Shown here piece after piece: positions 33,442 to 41,793 of a DNA stretch of 64,000 nucleotides (positions are counted from its first letter, which is position 1; every line of letters begins with the position of its first letter). Where the stretch lies: contig NZ_SDIC01000010.1 in NCBI RefSeq assembly GCF_004116405.1, positions 124,001-188,000 of the forward strand, in the 5' to 3' direction. A program made the translations under genes and the position numbers. Below the pieces are notes generated by a model. It ran no database searches, was not told the origin of the DNA, and saw only the letters and a program-made list of their open reading frames with translations. This DNA is from Halegenticoccus tardaugens. GTDB taxonomy: Archaea > Halobacteriota > Halobacteria > Halobacteriales > Haloferacaceae.

Positions 33442-33831
33442 TCAGTATCCGTGGACGTCGAGCCCATCGACCCGCGCGAATTCATCAACGTTCCGAGTAA
33501 GAACTCGCGGATCGGGGCTGCCGACCGCAGTCCCCGCGATGAGGACGTCGCGAGCACCGATACGATGACCATGGTCGAGCAAGTCATGCTGGATCGCGAT
33601 CGCGCGTCGAGCGACTGTTTCCGTAACCGGGAGAACAACGAGATCATCGACACGCTCGTCGAACTCCGCGCGGTATTGTGCGCTCTCCCCGCGAAGGCCG
33701 ACACCGACCTCGAAAACGGTGAGTGCCGAGAGAGCTACTGGAGTCTCAGAATCGCGGAGCTCGACTACTCGTTCGATTGCGTCGCTATCCTCTCGAAGGA
33801 CGTCATGAACAAAGGTCGAATCGAGGATCAT
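33442..33831 (-). CDS. vapC: PIN-domain (VapC-type) toxin
   Basis: A 129-aa PIN protein. MILDSTFVHDVLRED gives the first Asp; the Glu is in TVFEVGVGL (about 45), the third acidic residue in GARDVLIAGTA (about 94), and the fourth in LTRNVDEF (about 115). Likely an RNase toxin. It lies 7 bases downstream of a winged-helix gene on the same strand, which takes the place of the usual VapB antitoxin. Confidence 0.9.
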   Translation of the reverse strand: MILDSTFVHDVLREDSDAIERVVELRDSETPVALSALTVFEVGVGLRGESAQYRAEFDERVDDLVVLPVTETVARRAIAIQHDLLDHGHRIGARDVLIAGTAVGSPDPRVLTRNVDEFARVDGLDVHGY

Positions 33832-33838
33832 CGAACGC

Positions 33839-34222
33839 CTACGCTTCGTCGATCCCGCTCAGCATCTGTTGGTCAAACTCCTCACCCCACTCCTCGGAAC
33901 GCTTGCGAGAGCGTTCGGCCGCCTCATCGTCGTCTCCGAACAGACCGACGAGGTCGAATAGCGGACCTACGGGGCCGCCACGAGCGCGTTGCTCGTCGGA
34001 GAGCCACCAAACGACGGCACCAGCCCCGACCTTCTTTCGTTCGACGTTGCCCTTCTCCTCGAGCGAGTTGAGCTTATCGAGCGCGGATCGATTCGATATT
34101 CCGAGCTCTTCACCAACCTCTTTGCCGGTGAGCGGCTCGTCACGCTCGGTGAGTACCGCGATCACATCATCGATCGTCGCCTTCTCAATATACCTCCCAT
34201 CATCTCCGCGGCTTCGGCTCAT
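33839..34222 (-). CDS. winged-helix protein paired with the PIN toxin (putative antitoxin)
   Basis: A 127-aa protein starting MSRSRGDDGRYIEKATIDDV (ATG at 34222). The winged helix IDDVIAVLTERDEPLTGKEVGEELGISNRSALDKLNSLEEKGNVERKKVGAGAVVWWL is followed by an acidic, charged C-terminus (DDDEAAERSRKRSEEWGEEFDQQMLSGIDEA) suited to binding a toxin. Haloarchaeal PIN genes are often preceded by such proteins, so an antitoxin/autorepressor role is likely but inferred from position. Confidence 0.82.
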   Translation of the reverse strand: MSRSRGDDGRYIEKATIDDVIAVLTERDEPLTGKEVGEELGISNRSALDKLNSLEEKGNVERKKVGAGAVVWWLSDEQRARGGPVGPLFDLVGLFGDDDEAAERSRKRSEEWGEEFDQQMLSGIDEA

Positions 34223-34377
34223 GCGCATGAATTGGAACCACTGATAGTTAACCATTTCGTGCGTATGAGAACGGTGTTTTCATTACCATCTGACACGAAT
34301 GAGGTGGTAGAGACAAACCCTGTTGACAAAACCACCGAATCGGATACCAGCGTCTCTATGGTCGAGGACATCACAAG

Positions 34378-34422
34378 ATTGCAGGGCGAGAAAGCCCACG
34401 ACTGTAGTCGTGGGTAGCTTAC
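34378..34422 (-). mobile_element. solo type II IS left end
   Basis: AGAAAGCCCACGACTGTAG followed by TCGTGGGTAGCTTAC: the hairpin and GTAAGCTACCC terminus of type II, with no partner end nearby. The rest of the interval 34223-34498 shows no gene. Confidence 0.6.
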
Positions 34423-34824
34423 TCGCTCAATGCCATGATCATCTCGCTCCCGGCACACCCACGCTAACATACTTCAATCGCGAGCCGAATTCGGTGCTAT
34501 GGCTAAAAAACACGCTGGCACACTCGTCTTAGACGATGTCGACCGAACAATCCTCTACGAGCTACAGCGTGATGCACGACGGACTACCCACGAGGAGATC
34601 AGCGCCACAGCCGGTGTCTCACAAAGCACTGTCCGCAATCGAATCGTTGCCCTTGAGGAGGCTGGCGTCATCAAAGCGTACTCATCAGAACTCGATTACG
34701 AGCGTGCTGGGTTCGCGCTTCAAGTGCAGTTCGTCTGCACCGCATCGATGGAGACCCGCCATCAAGCCGCTCAGAACGCCGTAAACAACCACGGGTCGGA
34801 TGACCCGTGGCTTTTGTGATTCCC

Positions 34825-36141
34825 TCAGTTCAACACTCCACGCGCCGCAAGTTGCGCGGATGAGGTCGGGCGGTTTACGTCACGCCCCGACCCGCACAGG
34901 CTCACCAACCTCACCGATGGTTGGGTTTTGCGAGTGCGGTAATTATCAGCCGGTTCGTCGTCGCTGGATATACGCCGGACGCCACGCCATGCGACGTTCA
35001 CGCTCGCGTTCCGGTCCGCGTGGTCTTGCTGAAGCGAACACTCGTCGTTCCGGCAGGTAAACCGACCCTTACGGCGAGTACCGCGTTCGCCGCAGCACGA
35101 ACAGGTCTGTGAATTGTAGTAGGCATCAACCTCGAACGTCGGGATTTCATTCCACGCCGCCTTATGCTCGATTTGGTCCTGCAACGCCCGGAACGGGAGG
35201 CGGTGAAGGCGTCGATTCATGAACGTCCCGTAGTCCATCCCGTCGCGGATACCGCTCATATCCTCGAACACGATTGTCGGCGCGTCGAACGTTTCGGCGA
35301 ACGCGAGTACTGCCGCCGATATGCGGTAAAGTACCCAGTTGACGTATCGTTCTTCTTTGTCACCGATGCGCCGGTATATCGAGTGTTGGTCTCGTTCTTG
35401 GCACCGACGGCTGATGTCGTGAAGCCGCGCACGTTCGCCCTTCACGGGACCGTAGTCGAAAACAAGCGTCCCCTTCGTGGCGAGCGTTTCGCGGTTCAGT
35501 GCGGTAAGTGCGACGTTCCGTTCGTTGATGTCCACGCCTATGACCGTTTCAGCGTCCGATTTGTCGGGTATATCAGCATTGTACTGTATCGGGACGTGTA
35601 GGTAGTACACGCCCTCTCGATACAGCACTTCAGCTTGCCCGAATCCGTATTCACCATCCGTTTCTGTGAGTGCGTCTTTCAGCAACCCGATGTCTGAATG
35701 GCGACCTCGGAGGAACCCGGAGACCTTCTTGTAGGGCTTCGCACTAATCGAGAACCCTACGCGACCATCGTCCCGCACTGTTAGGCGGTATCCTTCGCCA
35801 TGCGCCATGACGAGCGGAAACGCGCCTTTCCTATCCGTCGAAGGCGCTCCCGGTTCTGGATAGTCTTCGGGATTGTCTAACGAAAGCCATTGTGACCGAA
35901 GCTTTTGGTACGAACCCCATGTTGCCAACGCTTTCCCGACGACCGCGCACTTGTTATTGGCGAGGTAGTCGTCGGGCTTGATGTGCCGCTGGATGTCGGT
36001 TCGGGATAGTCCTCGTTGCTTCAGTTCGATACTCCGGACGAACACCTCTCGGGAGGTGAAGCGGGCGTCCTTCAACCAAGAGCGGTCGCCTTCTTCGATA
36101 TGAAGGCGGAACTGCTTCGTCTTGGTTGGCGGGCTGCCCAT
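34825..36141 (-). CDS. tnpB: TnpB of the IS605-type element
   Basis: A 438-aa TnpB of a third branch. RuvC-I is VIGVDINERNVALTAL, RuvC-II is TIVFEDMSGIRD with the catalytic Glu, and the zinc finger is CSCCGERGTRRKGRFTCRNDEC, followed by ADRNASVNVAWRG (RuvC-III). Complete. The ATG at 36141 begins MGSPPTKTKQFRLHIEEGD. Its guide flank is the 5' half of the AsnC-type gene. Confidence 0.94.
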   Translation of the reverse strand: MGSPPTKTKQFRLHIEEGDRSWLKDARFTSREVFVRSIELKQRGLSRTDIQRHIKPDDYLANNKCAVVGKALATWGSYQKLRSQWLSLDNPEDYPEPGAPSTDRKGAFPLVMAHGEGYRLTVRDDGRVGFSISAKPYKKVSGFLRGRHSDIGLLKDALTETDGEYGFGQAEVLYREGVYYLHVPIQYNADIPDKSDAETVIGVDINERNVALTALNRETLATKGTLVFDYGPVKGERARLHDISRRCQERDQHSIYRRIGDKEERYVNWVLYRISAAVLAFAETFDAPTIVFEDMSGIRDGMDYGTFMNRRLHRLPFRALQDQIEHKAAWNEIPTFEVDAYYNSQTCSCCGERGTRRKGRFTCRNDECSLQQDHADRNASVNVAWRGVRRISSDDEPADNYRTRKTQPSVRLVSLCGSGRDVNRPTSSAQLAARGVLN

Positions 36142-36182
36142 AATTCTAATATATTAGGAAATTGTATAACCGTTGTGGTTCG

Positions 36183-36584
36183 ATGACCGAGTACCGGAGG
36201 CACGCGCATACGGTGAGTACGTGCAAGTACCACTTCGTTTGGTGTCCGAAATATCGACATTCTGTGTTGGAGTATATCGAGGACGAACTCACGGAGATGC
36301 TTCACAAAACGGCGAAACGATTCGGGCATGAGATATTCTCGCTCGAAATCGCGGATGACCACGTACACGTGTTCATTCAGGTGGACCCGAAGTGGAGTCC
36401 GGCAGAGGTCGCCAAACAGCTCAAAGGGTACTCGGGTCGAACACTACTGGAACGACATCCCGAACTCAAAGAAGAATACTTCTGGGGAAGTGGTCTCTGG
36501 AAGGACGGGTACTACGTCGGAACGACGGGGAACGTCGCGGCGGATGTTGTTCAACGGTATATCGATGAAACGAAACACACATGA
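36183..36584 (+). CDS. tnpA: TnpA, Y1 (HUH) transposase of the IS605-type element
   Basis: A 133-aa protein starting MTEYRRHAHTVSTCKYHFVW (ATG at 36183; an ATG at 36162 adds seven residues). HUH motif ADDHVHVFIQV (about residue 62); catalytic Tyr in VVQRYIDETK. The CPKYRHSVL segment is typical. Complete and probably functional. Transcribed divergently from tnpB, the classic IS605 layout, in contrast to the collinear pairs at 14741 and 60539. Confidence 0.96.
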   Translation: MTEYRRHAHTVSTCKYHFVWCPKYRHSVLEYIEDELTEMLHKTAKRFGHEIFSLEIADDHVHVFIQVDPKWSPAEVAKQLKGYSGRTLLERHPELKEEYFWGSGLWKDGYYVGTTGNVAADVVQRYIDETKHT

Positions 36585-37206
36585 CCGGACGAATCAGTGT
36601 ACGCGATTCACCCACGGGTCAGGTGACCCGTGGACCTCTCGCTGCTTTTTCTTTAGAAATCGGTGGCATCATCACCGTCCAGGAGATGGTTACCAGCGAA
36701 CGAAATCTCCTTATCGAGGTCATCGCGGCGAATTCGCATGATCTCACCGAGATCACGCGAGAACTCGGCAATCTCGACCTAACAATCCATAGCTCCCAGA
36801 TCGTCACGAACACCTATAGACAGCCGTTCAACTACCTCGAGGACAGTCAGTCTCAATCTGAAGCCGACGAGGGCGATTCTCCCGATTACGTACGAGAGCC
36901 CGACACATAGCGATTTTCGCCATATTTGTTGCGATATCCACACAAAACACTGCGTTAGCACGCAACACTAATGGTGCAGGCCCTCGAAGTGTCAGTGCTA
37001 CCCATACGCAGGGGCGAAGGCACGGGGAGCGAAGAAAGGGTGCCTCTGAGAACCTCACTATGCCTTTCGCTCCTGCGGGCGGGTAGCGACGCACTAGCTA
37101 GTACAATATAGAGCTACATAAATGTCACTCATGGGGGGGGAATTCTGCGAAAATCGCAATTCGCGATGTCGGATGGCTCGGGAGAAGCGGCCGCGGAGTA
37201 CGCCTT

Positions 37207-37538
37207 ATGCCGACAGGAAACGGAAGGAAACTCCAGACACTCTTCACCCTCAGCGGCTTCCAGCGCGACCTCCTCACCGTCGGCCACGACCACCCCTCGG
37301 GCACCAGATCAAGACCGGCCTCGAACAGAATCTCGACGAAGAGATCACCCATGGGCGGCTGTACCCCAACCTCGACGTACTCATCCAGACCGGGTACGTC
37401 AAGAGGAGCCAGATCGACCGCTTAGCCAATTATTACGAAATCACCGACAACGGACGAGAGGCCCGCAAAGACCGCCGTAAATGGAAAGCACACTACCTCC
37501 ACGAGACCGCGCTTGCCTACCCTCCGGCTACAGGTTAA
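37207..37538 (+). pseudogene. PadR-family gene with a frameshift (third copy)
   Basis: LFTLSGFQRDLLTV-GHDHPSG is read in one frame and HQIKTGLEQNLDEEITHGRLYPNLDVLIQTGYVKRSQIDRLANYYEITDNGRE in the next. One base is missing near 37302, and two residues (IA) are also missing compared with the copies at 24228 and 60176. Otherwise a full-length relative, so it is a decayed duplicate. Bases 36911-37206 before it hold no gene; GGTGCCTCTGAG occurs at 37039. Confidence 0.8.
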
Positions 37539-37546
37539 CTATCCCG

Positions 37547-37939
37547 TCACGACCAGGTCCGGTTTCTCCTGCGTGATATAGTTGCATAGACAGAGATCAC
37601 AAAAAGAAGCCCGAAGACCCCGATTGCCCACTCCACAACCGAAAGAGCCGCAAAAGCGCCGAGTTCAAAGTACGAGCCGACGATACCTCCGAGTCCGCCC
37701 CCGCTCACAAGGGTGTAGACTCCCACAGGTACGACTCCATCTGCTGTTCGCTGGCTGCTATCCTCCTGTCTTTCGAGGACCTCCTCAACGAGTTCGGAGA
37801 CGTGAAGTTCGCCGTCGTTGGCTGCGAGCGCCTCGATTACCGCTCGTGATCGGTCATCGCTTAGGATCTCCGAAAGATCGTCTTCATGTGTGTCTGGGTC
37901 GTGTTCGGTCTCTCGTACTGAGCCACGCTGTCCGCTCAT
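37547..37939 (-). CDS. short DUF7344-like HTH protein with two membrane helices
   Basis: A 130-aa protein. LSEILSDDRSRAVIEALAANDGELHVSELVEEVLERQ is a truncated winged helix, followed by two hydrophobic helices (VGVYTLVSGGGLGGIVGSYF and ALSVVEWAIGVFGLLFVISVYATI) and a basic end. The start ATG at 37939 (MSGQRGSV) was preferred over 37957. The paralogue at 58125-58511 has the same order. The motif GAGGCACCC-ATG about 110 bases upstream (38048) is also present about 110 bases upstream of the paralogue. Likely a membrane-bound regulator. Confidence 0.8.
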   Translation of the reverse strand: MSGQRGSVRETEHDPDTHEDDLSEILSDDRSRAVIEALAANDGELHVSELVEEVLERQEDSSQRTADGVVPVGVYTLVSGGGLGGIVGSYFELGAFAALSVVEWAIGVFGLLFVISVYATISRRRNRTWS

Positions 37940-38440
37940 CTTAGGCCTCCTGCCCACGCCAGTGTTTACAGCGTAACCGGTGGCTCAGCCAGTGCCCGTG
38001 CCCGATGAATTCTGAAAAATCGAGTGTTGCTTGGTGAATACGCATTGGGTGCCTCTGATTGCCTACGCGATCATCGCTTGTCGCTAGCGCGTGCCCCCAG
38101 CCTAGCACTCACCGCCAACGGGATCGATAATACCCCACACTTCTCCAACTCATATCTCGCTATTGTGCAGGTAATACACTCCTGGTGTTAAATGTACCGG
38201 TCTTAGTTGGGCCCTTGTCTCACATTTAATTACGAAAGTAGTTACTCGTTCAACTCACCCCACTGGGATCGGTCCCACTACATCGTCTCCAATCCGAGTT
38301 GTAACGCGCTCTCTCCCCATTTGAAGTCATTTTGAACCCAACAGCCGGTTTCAGTATGATCTCAGGCGAAACTTTCAACCTCACAGACAAACCGGAGCAA
38401 AGAAGTAAAACGGAACAGTTCACATCCCTTCTGTCTGGGG
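37940..38440. other. gene-less interval with a shared upstream motif
   Basis: About 500 bases. GGTGCCTCTGA at 38048-38058 matches 17029, 37039 and (partly) 58619. No coding frame or RNA gene was recognised. AT-rich stretches around 38150-38240 may be promoters. Confidence 0.4.
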
Positions 38441-38743
38441 TTATTCGTCTGATAGCTCATCTCTGGACTGTGATGGACTATCCCAGAGCAGCTGAATCTC
38501 CTCGAACGTTGGTCCCGCAGAAACCGTATCGGTCTCTTGATCCCAGTCGACAACACCCCTCTCCACCAACGTCGGAAGCGTGGATCGGATTAGTTCCTCT
38601 TCGACGACCGCCTCCTCAATCGAGACAAGCTCGTCATCCGGACGCTGCACAGCGGCCTCGCTCTCTGCGTTGTGACCTCGGAGTGCGACCACGACTCGAT
38701 GCTGGGATACCGCGCGGAACGCGTTGACTAGTTTGTTGGACAT
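38441..38743 (-). CDS. short DUF7344-like HTH protein without membrane helices
   Basis: A 100-aa protein: VNAFRAVSQHRVVVALRGHNAESEAAVQRPDDELVSIEEAVVEEELIRSTLPTLVERGVVDWDQETDTVSAGPTFEEIQLLW. The layout (helix, acidic loop, helix-turn-helix, wing ending GVVDWD) is that of the DUF7344-like HTH family. No signal or membrane segment. Possibly an accessory regulator. Confidence 0.72.
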   Translation of the reverse strand: MSNKLVNAFRAVSQHRVVVALRGHNAESEAAVQRPDDELVSIEEAVVEEELIRSTLPTLVERGVVDWDQETDTVSAGPTFEEIQLLWDSPSQSRDELSDE

Positions 38744-39142
38744 TTTAGATCACGACTCTATGAGGTATGGTTCGATGATTTCGCGGTCTTTCTTGGATCG
38801 AGTCACCTCCCATGGTTCACTCCCCCCACCACCTTCTCCATGATCAGTGGTCGCCCCTCCGTGTCGAGTCGAGCCAGTAAGAATCGGTGGTGGATGAGCC
38901 AGCACACCGAAGGTGGTACCCAATATCTTATCACTGAATTTAATATCTGAACAATTACGAGTAGTCATCACCTCATAGTCGAGTGCCCAGACTGAAAGCG
39001 TTGTCTATGACTATTCTGTCACATTGTGATTATCGGCATGTCCCGCAGCTCACTGTGGAATCCCACAACGTGAGTTGTGGGAATCCCAAATAGACTGGTA
39101 GAATCTGCTACACCTACAATTAGATAGATATCCAATAATTAC
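38744..39142. other. gene-less interval with an isolated hairpin end
   Basis: A 399-base interval. TCCCACAACGTGAGTTGTGGGA at 39060-39081 is a type II-like end hairpin without a partner. No gene seen. Confidence 0.45.
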
Positions 39143-39493
39143 CTGAATTGCAGGTGGGTAAGGCCCCTGCCTCACCGAGCGGCGACGAAGGAGCCGCGAG
39201 GAGGGAGGGGATACGCTCGCCGTCTTCGGCTTTCTGACGTGTGCGATAGCGTAGTGTACTATCTCACCAATGCGGTACCGTGCGTGATAGGAGAGGAGTT
39301 GAACACTCAACTCCTCGCACGCACTGCGCAGTGCGGACACGTAGGCACGGGACAGGCCGAATCGACGCCTCCGGAGACTGCGACCGCTGTGGATTCCCGG
39401 TGAATCTGCACGTCGCGCCACTGACCGAGGAAGCCCCCACCTCACCACGCGAGGGGTGAGCAACCCCGAGCGCGGTAGGTGGGGGTAGTTCAC
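39143..39493 (+). mobile_element. 351-bp internally deleted IS200/IS605 derivative (type I)
   Basis: The left end, CTGAATTGCAGGTGGG, directly follows the target TTAC. The right end is GGGGGTAGTTCAC (39493). The interior keeps the last ~50 codons of a tnpB of the 14741/42652 type; on the plus strand one frame reads AQCGHVGTGQAESTPSETATAVDSR, matching VGVGHSESSPVETALAVD. The 3' guide-RNA region and both ends are therefore intact while most of tnpB is gone. A nearly identical copy lies at 57782-58128. Confidence 0.82.
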
Positions 39494-39984
39494 TCGTCTA
39501 CTGGTTCAGTCTCCGAGGTGTGATCGGCACTCAAGTGAAAGTGGTTAAATGGCTGGACGCGGCGTTGGCACATGATTTCTGAGCTTTCGATTTCGAGGCC
39601 CAGCGCGTGGATCGCGTCGGTGATGCGAGTGATATCCTCAGTCGACGTCCCGATAACCTCGACGTAGAGGTTCCGGTGGCCGGTCAACATCTCGCGGACG
39701 TCGATGACGCCTTGCACGCCGAGTACGTCCTCAACCATCGAAGTTCGTTCAATGGGATCTGCTGTGCAGACGAAGAGAATCTGAAGCGGGAGAGTGGCCT
39801 TTTCGTAGTCGATTTTGGGATAATAGCCCTCAATAACGCCCTCGTTTTCGAGGTGCTCGATGCGATTGCGGACAGTGCTGGCCGAGACGCCGACCTTGTC
39901 GGCGATCTCCTGGGTTGTTTTCTTTCGCGCATCTACCTGGAGTTCGTGGAGGACCCCACGATCTACGTCGTCGAGTTCGACCAT
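39490..39984 (-). CDS. AsnC/Lrp-family transcription regulator
   Basis: A 164-aa protein starting MVELDDVDRGVLHEL (ATG at 39984). HTH: KKTTQEIADKVGVSASTVRNRIEHLENEGVIEGYYPKIDYEKA; effector-binding RAM-like half: VQGVIDVREMLTGHRNLYVEVIGTSTEDITRITDAIHALGLEIESSEIM. Complete. Its stop codon TGA (39490-39492) lies in the right end of the adjacent IS derivative (GTGAACTACC read on the minus strand), so the acidic tail SETEPVDE is close to but perhaps not the native end. It is the intact paralogue of the gene broken at 34499-36910. Confidence 0.92.
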   Translation of the reverse strand: MVELDDVDRGVLHELQVDARKKTTQEIADKVGVSASTVRNRIEHLENEGVIEGYYPKIDYEKATLPLQILFVCTADPIERTSMVEDVLGVQGVIDVREMLTGHRNLYVEVIGTSTEDITRITDAIHALGLEIESSEIMCQRRVQPFNHFHLSADHTSETEPVDE

Positions 39985-40565
39985 GCGTCTCAGAGGGGGG
40001 ACAGCGCCAAAACGTCTTGGGGACGAACCTGGCTCGGTGATCACACGCCGTTTCGCATCACCACGCCCGGATTCCAGCAACACGGTATTTGTAGCCCCGA
40101 GAGGGAACGATAGCAAACATCCCGTTGCGGATGGATTGCGCTCGCTCGTTGGCAGAGGGGATCGGGGGCATATCGGGAACAGTGGCCGGACCACAGACGA
40201 CATTAATACACGATTGAGGAGTACCAAATCCGTGGTGTGATTATCCAGGTTATACTCCGGCTTTTAGTGTCGCGCCAACCCATTCCGCTCTGGATCACAT
40301 GTTAGGCACACCACTCGCCTCGCTTGAACATGAGAATTCAAATGATAACAACAGACAGACAATCAAATTCGCTCGACGCAACGTTTCGACCGACTACCAA
40401 GTTGCGCTGGCCAAGGGTCCTCCATAGCGTGTGTGAGTCAAATGGAACCACGAGAAACAGCAAATTCGTTGGTGACATCGCTGAGGGGAGGGTCTTACCG
40501 CCTTCACGTACCAGTACCGTCGTTCAGCACCATCCTATCGAGTGCTTTGAGGAGTTGTTACAGAT
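39985..40565. other. gene-less interval
   Basis: About 580 bases between two regulator genes. An open frame over the 5' part (40227 to 39985) reads as low-complexity sequence upstream of the AsnC start and is not convincing. A short GAGGGGAGGGTCTTACCGCC at 40482 recalls a type I left end but is too diverged to call. Confidence 0.4.
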
Positions 40566-41243
40566 ATGTTCGTAGACGTGACTGCTCCAATTGGAGTGCT
40601 TTTACCTCGTCAAGCAGATAGCGTCCTGGCTGGAATCAGAGCTGATGTCAAAAGCGCAGTCCCAGTCGATAGCCACCTTTTTGCCATCGTCTGGATTTCT
40701 GGTAATAACATAGCGACAGGTGTAACTGCGTTTCAAAAAGACCCTCACGTGGACCATGTTGATCTTATCACCGAGACTGAGGGTGAAGCCATTTACCAAG
40801 TAACGTGGGGACCAGAACTGCCTGTGCTGGTTGAGTGTCTCCAGGATGCTAATGGCGTAATCATATCGGCAATCCTCATCGACGATTCGTGGAGTCTCAG
40901 CCTCCGATTTCCAAACCGGCACGCAGCGTCGCAATTCTATGAGAACTACGACGCCTCAGACACCCCGCTCTCTATTCGTCGCATTCGTTCGCGAGAACTG
41001 TCCCACCAGGATCTGGGTTCAGATCGGAGGGTGACTCCCAAACAACATCACGTGTTGACTCTTGCTCTGAAATCTGGATATTTCGAAATCCCGCGACGGG
41101 CTACCCTCAACGATCTCGCAAGCGAATTGGACGTCTCGGGTCAGGCTGTGTCGGAATGCCTCCGACGTGGGATAGCAAACTCCCTCGTGGATTCCGGCGC
41201 AGAGTACCGAGACTACAAGGTCGATAGTCCCTATCAGACTTGA
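40566..41243 (+). CDS. HTH-10 (bacterio-opsin activator-type) transcription regulator
   Basis: A 225-aa protein. The N-terminal sensor-like domain (VDSHLFAIVWISGNNIATGVTAFQKDPHVDHVDLITETEGEAIYQVTWGPELP) is followed by the C-terminal HTH-10: DRRVTPKQHHVLTLALKSGYFEIPRRATLNDLASELDVSGQAVSECLRRGIANSLVDSG. The same family as 17384-18034 and 56162-56854 but clearly diverged, so these are not recent duplicates. Followed by a perfect hairpin. Confidence 0.9.
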   Translation: MFVDVTAPIGVLLPRQADSVLAGIRADVKSAVPVDSHLFAIVWISGNNIATGVTAFQKDPHVDHVDLITETEGEAIYQVTWGPELPVLVECLQDANGVIISAILIDDSWSLSLRFPNRHAASQFYENYDASDTPLSIRRIRSRELSHQDLGSDRRVTPKQHHVLTLALKSGYFEIPRRATLNDLASELDVSGQAVSECLRRGIANSLVDSGAEYRDYKVDSPYQT

Positions 41244-41280
41244 GACGAACATTATAGGATGATGAGGACTCTCTCAGAAA

Positions 41281-41302
41281 CTACCCTATGGGCATAGGGT
41301 AG
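41281..41302. terminator. perfect 10-bp stem hairpin after the HTH-10 gene
   Basis: CTACCCTATG-GG-CATAGGGTAG, 38 bases after the stop at 41243. Could be a terminator-like 3' structure or a relic IS hairpin; no T-run follows. Confidence 0.4.
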
Positions 41303-41793
41303 TCGTGGCACGCGGCGACAGAGTGGTTGGGACCCATCTGAACCGCGTGCCAACTGCTAATTGATGGGCACCCCATAAAGTCTTGCTGTGATTAATTGGG
41401 TGAACGAGTACGGATAGAAGCGTACGGAGATCCGATGAGAAGATCCGGCCTCATTGCAACGTATCCAACTGGGTCGCGGTTGGTCGTACAAAACATGCGT
41501 AATTTCCCTAGATCAATTTATAATTTTGCTCTGCTTTATAAACAGATATTAACCGATATTCTGCGCGTTTTCTCTTCTGTAGTGTGATTTCCCCGAGTTT
41601 GTGGCCCTATCGATGTGGATACAGCAATAAGATAGAAATTCCACACGTGAGGCTCATGGTTTCTGAGACGAACTACGTAATATGGGAGAGAATCTCGATC
41701 GGCTATCTCGATGGGGAGGAAGGGAACTGACTTGTGAGCGGGTACATAATAGGCGAGACGGTACCGGGTACACCGGTAGCATGGTTGGGACCC
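41303..41793. other. gene-less interval upstream of the TrmB-family gene
   Basis: About 490 bases, AT-rich at 41505-41580 (AATTTATAATTTTGC, TTATAAACAGATATT), where promoters are likely. No gene, repeat or RNA was recognised. Confidence 0.4.

Larger units (their letters stand above)
34787..36649 (-). mobile_element. IS605-type element with divergent tnpA and tnpB
   Basis: Both ends carry the same hairpin: CCACGGGTC-GGAT-GACCCGTGG at 34790-34811 and CCACGGGTC-AGGT-GACCCGTGG near 36613-36634. These ends differ from type I and type II. tnpB runs leftwards and tnpA rightwards from a 41-base gap. Inserted in the AsnC-family gene. Exact borders are uncertain by a few bases because no target duplication is made. 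Confidence 0.85.
34499..36910 (+). pseudogene. AsnC/Lrp-family regulator gene interrupted by an IS605-type element
   Basis: The 5' part (34499 to about 34786) encodes LDDVDRTILYELQRDARRTTHEEISATAGVSQSTVRNRIVALEEAGVIKAYSSELDYERAGF, an AsnC HTH and hinge. The 3' part (about 36650-36910) encodes the RAM/effector domain end: LEIGGIITVQEMVTSERNLLIEVIAANSHDLTEITRELGNLDLTIHSSQIVTNTYRQPFNYLED. Together they match the intact paralogue at 39490-39984 over its whole length. The inserted element carries tnpB and tnpA. Precise excision would restore a frame reading ...QNAV/LEIGG..., so the break may be recent. Confidence 0.9.

Noticed and set aside
34223-34498. tRNA or small RNA gene near the PIN module
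   Set aside because: The only structure is the IS left-end hairpin; no cloverleaf or conserved TTCGA(A/T) arm context was found.
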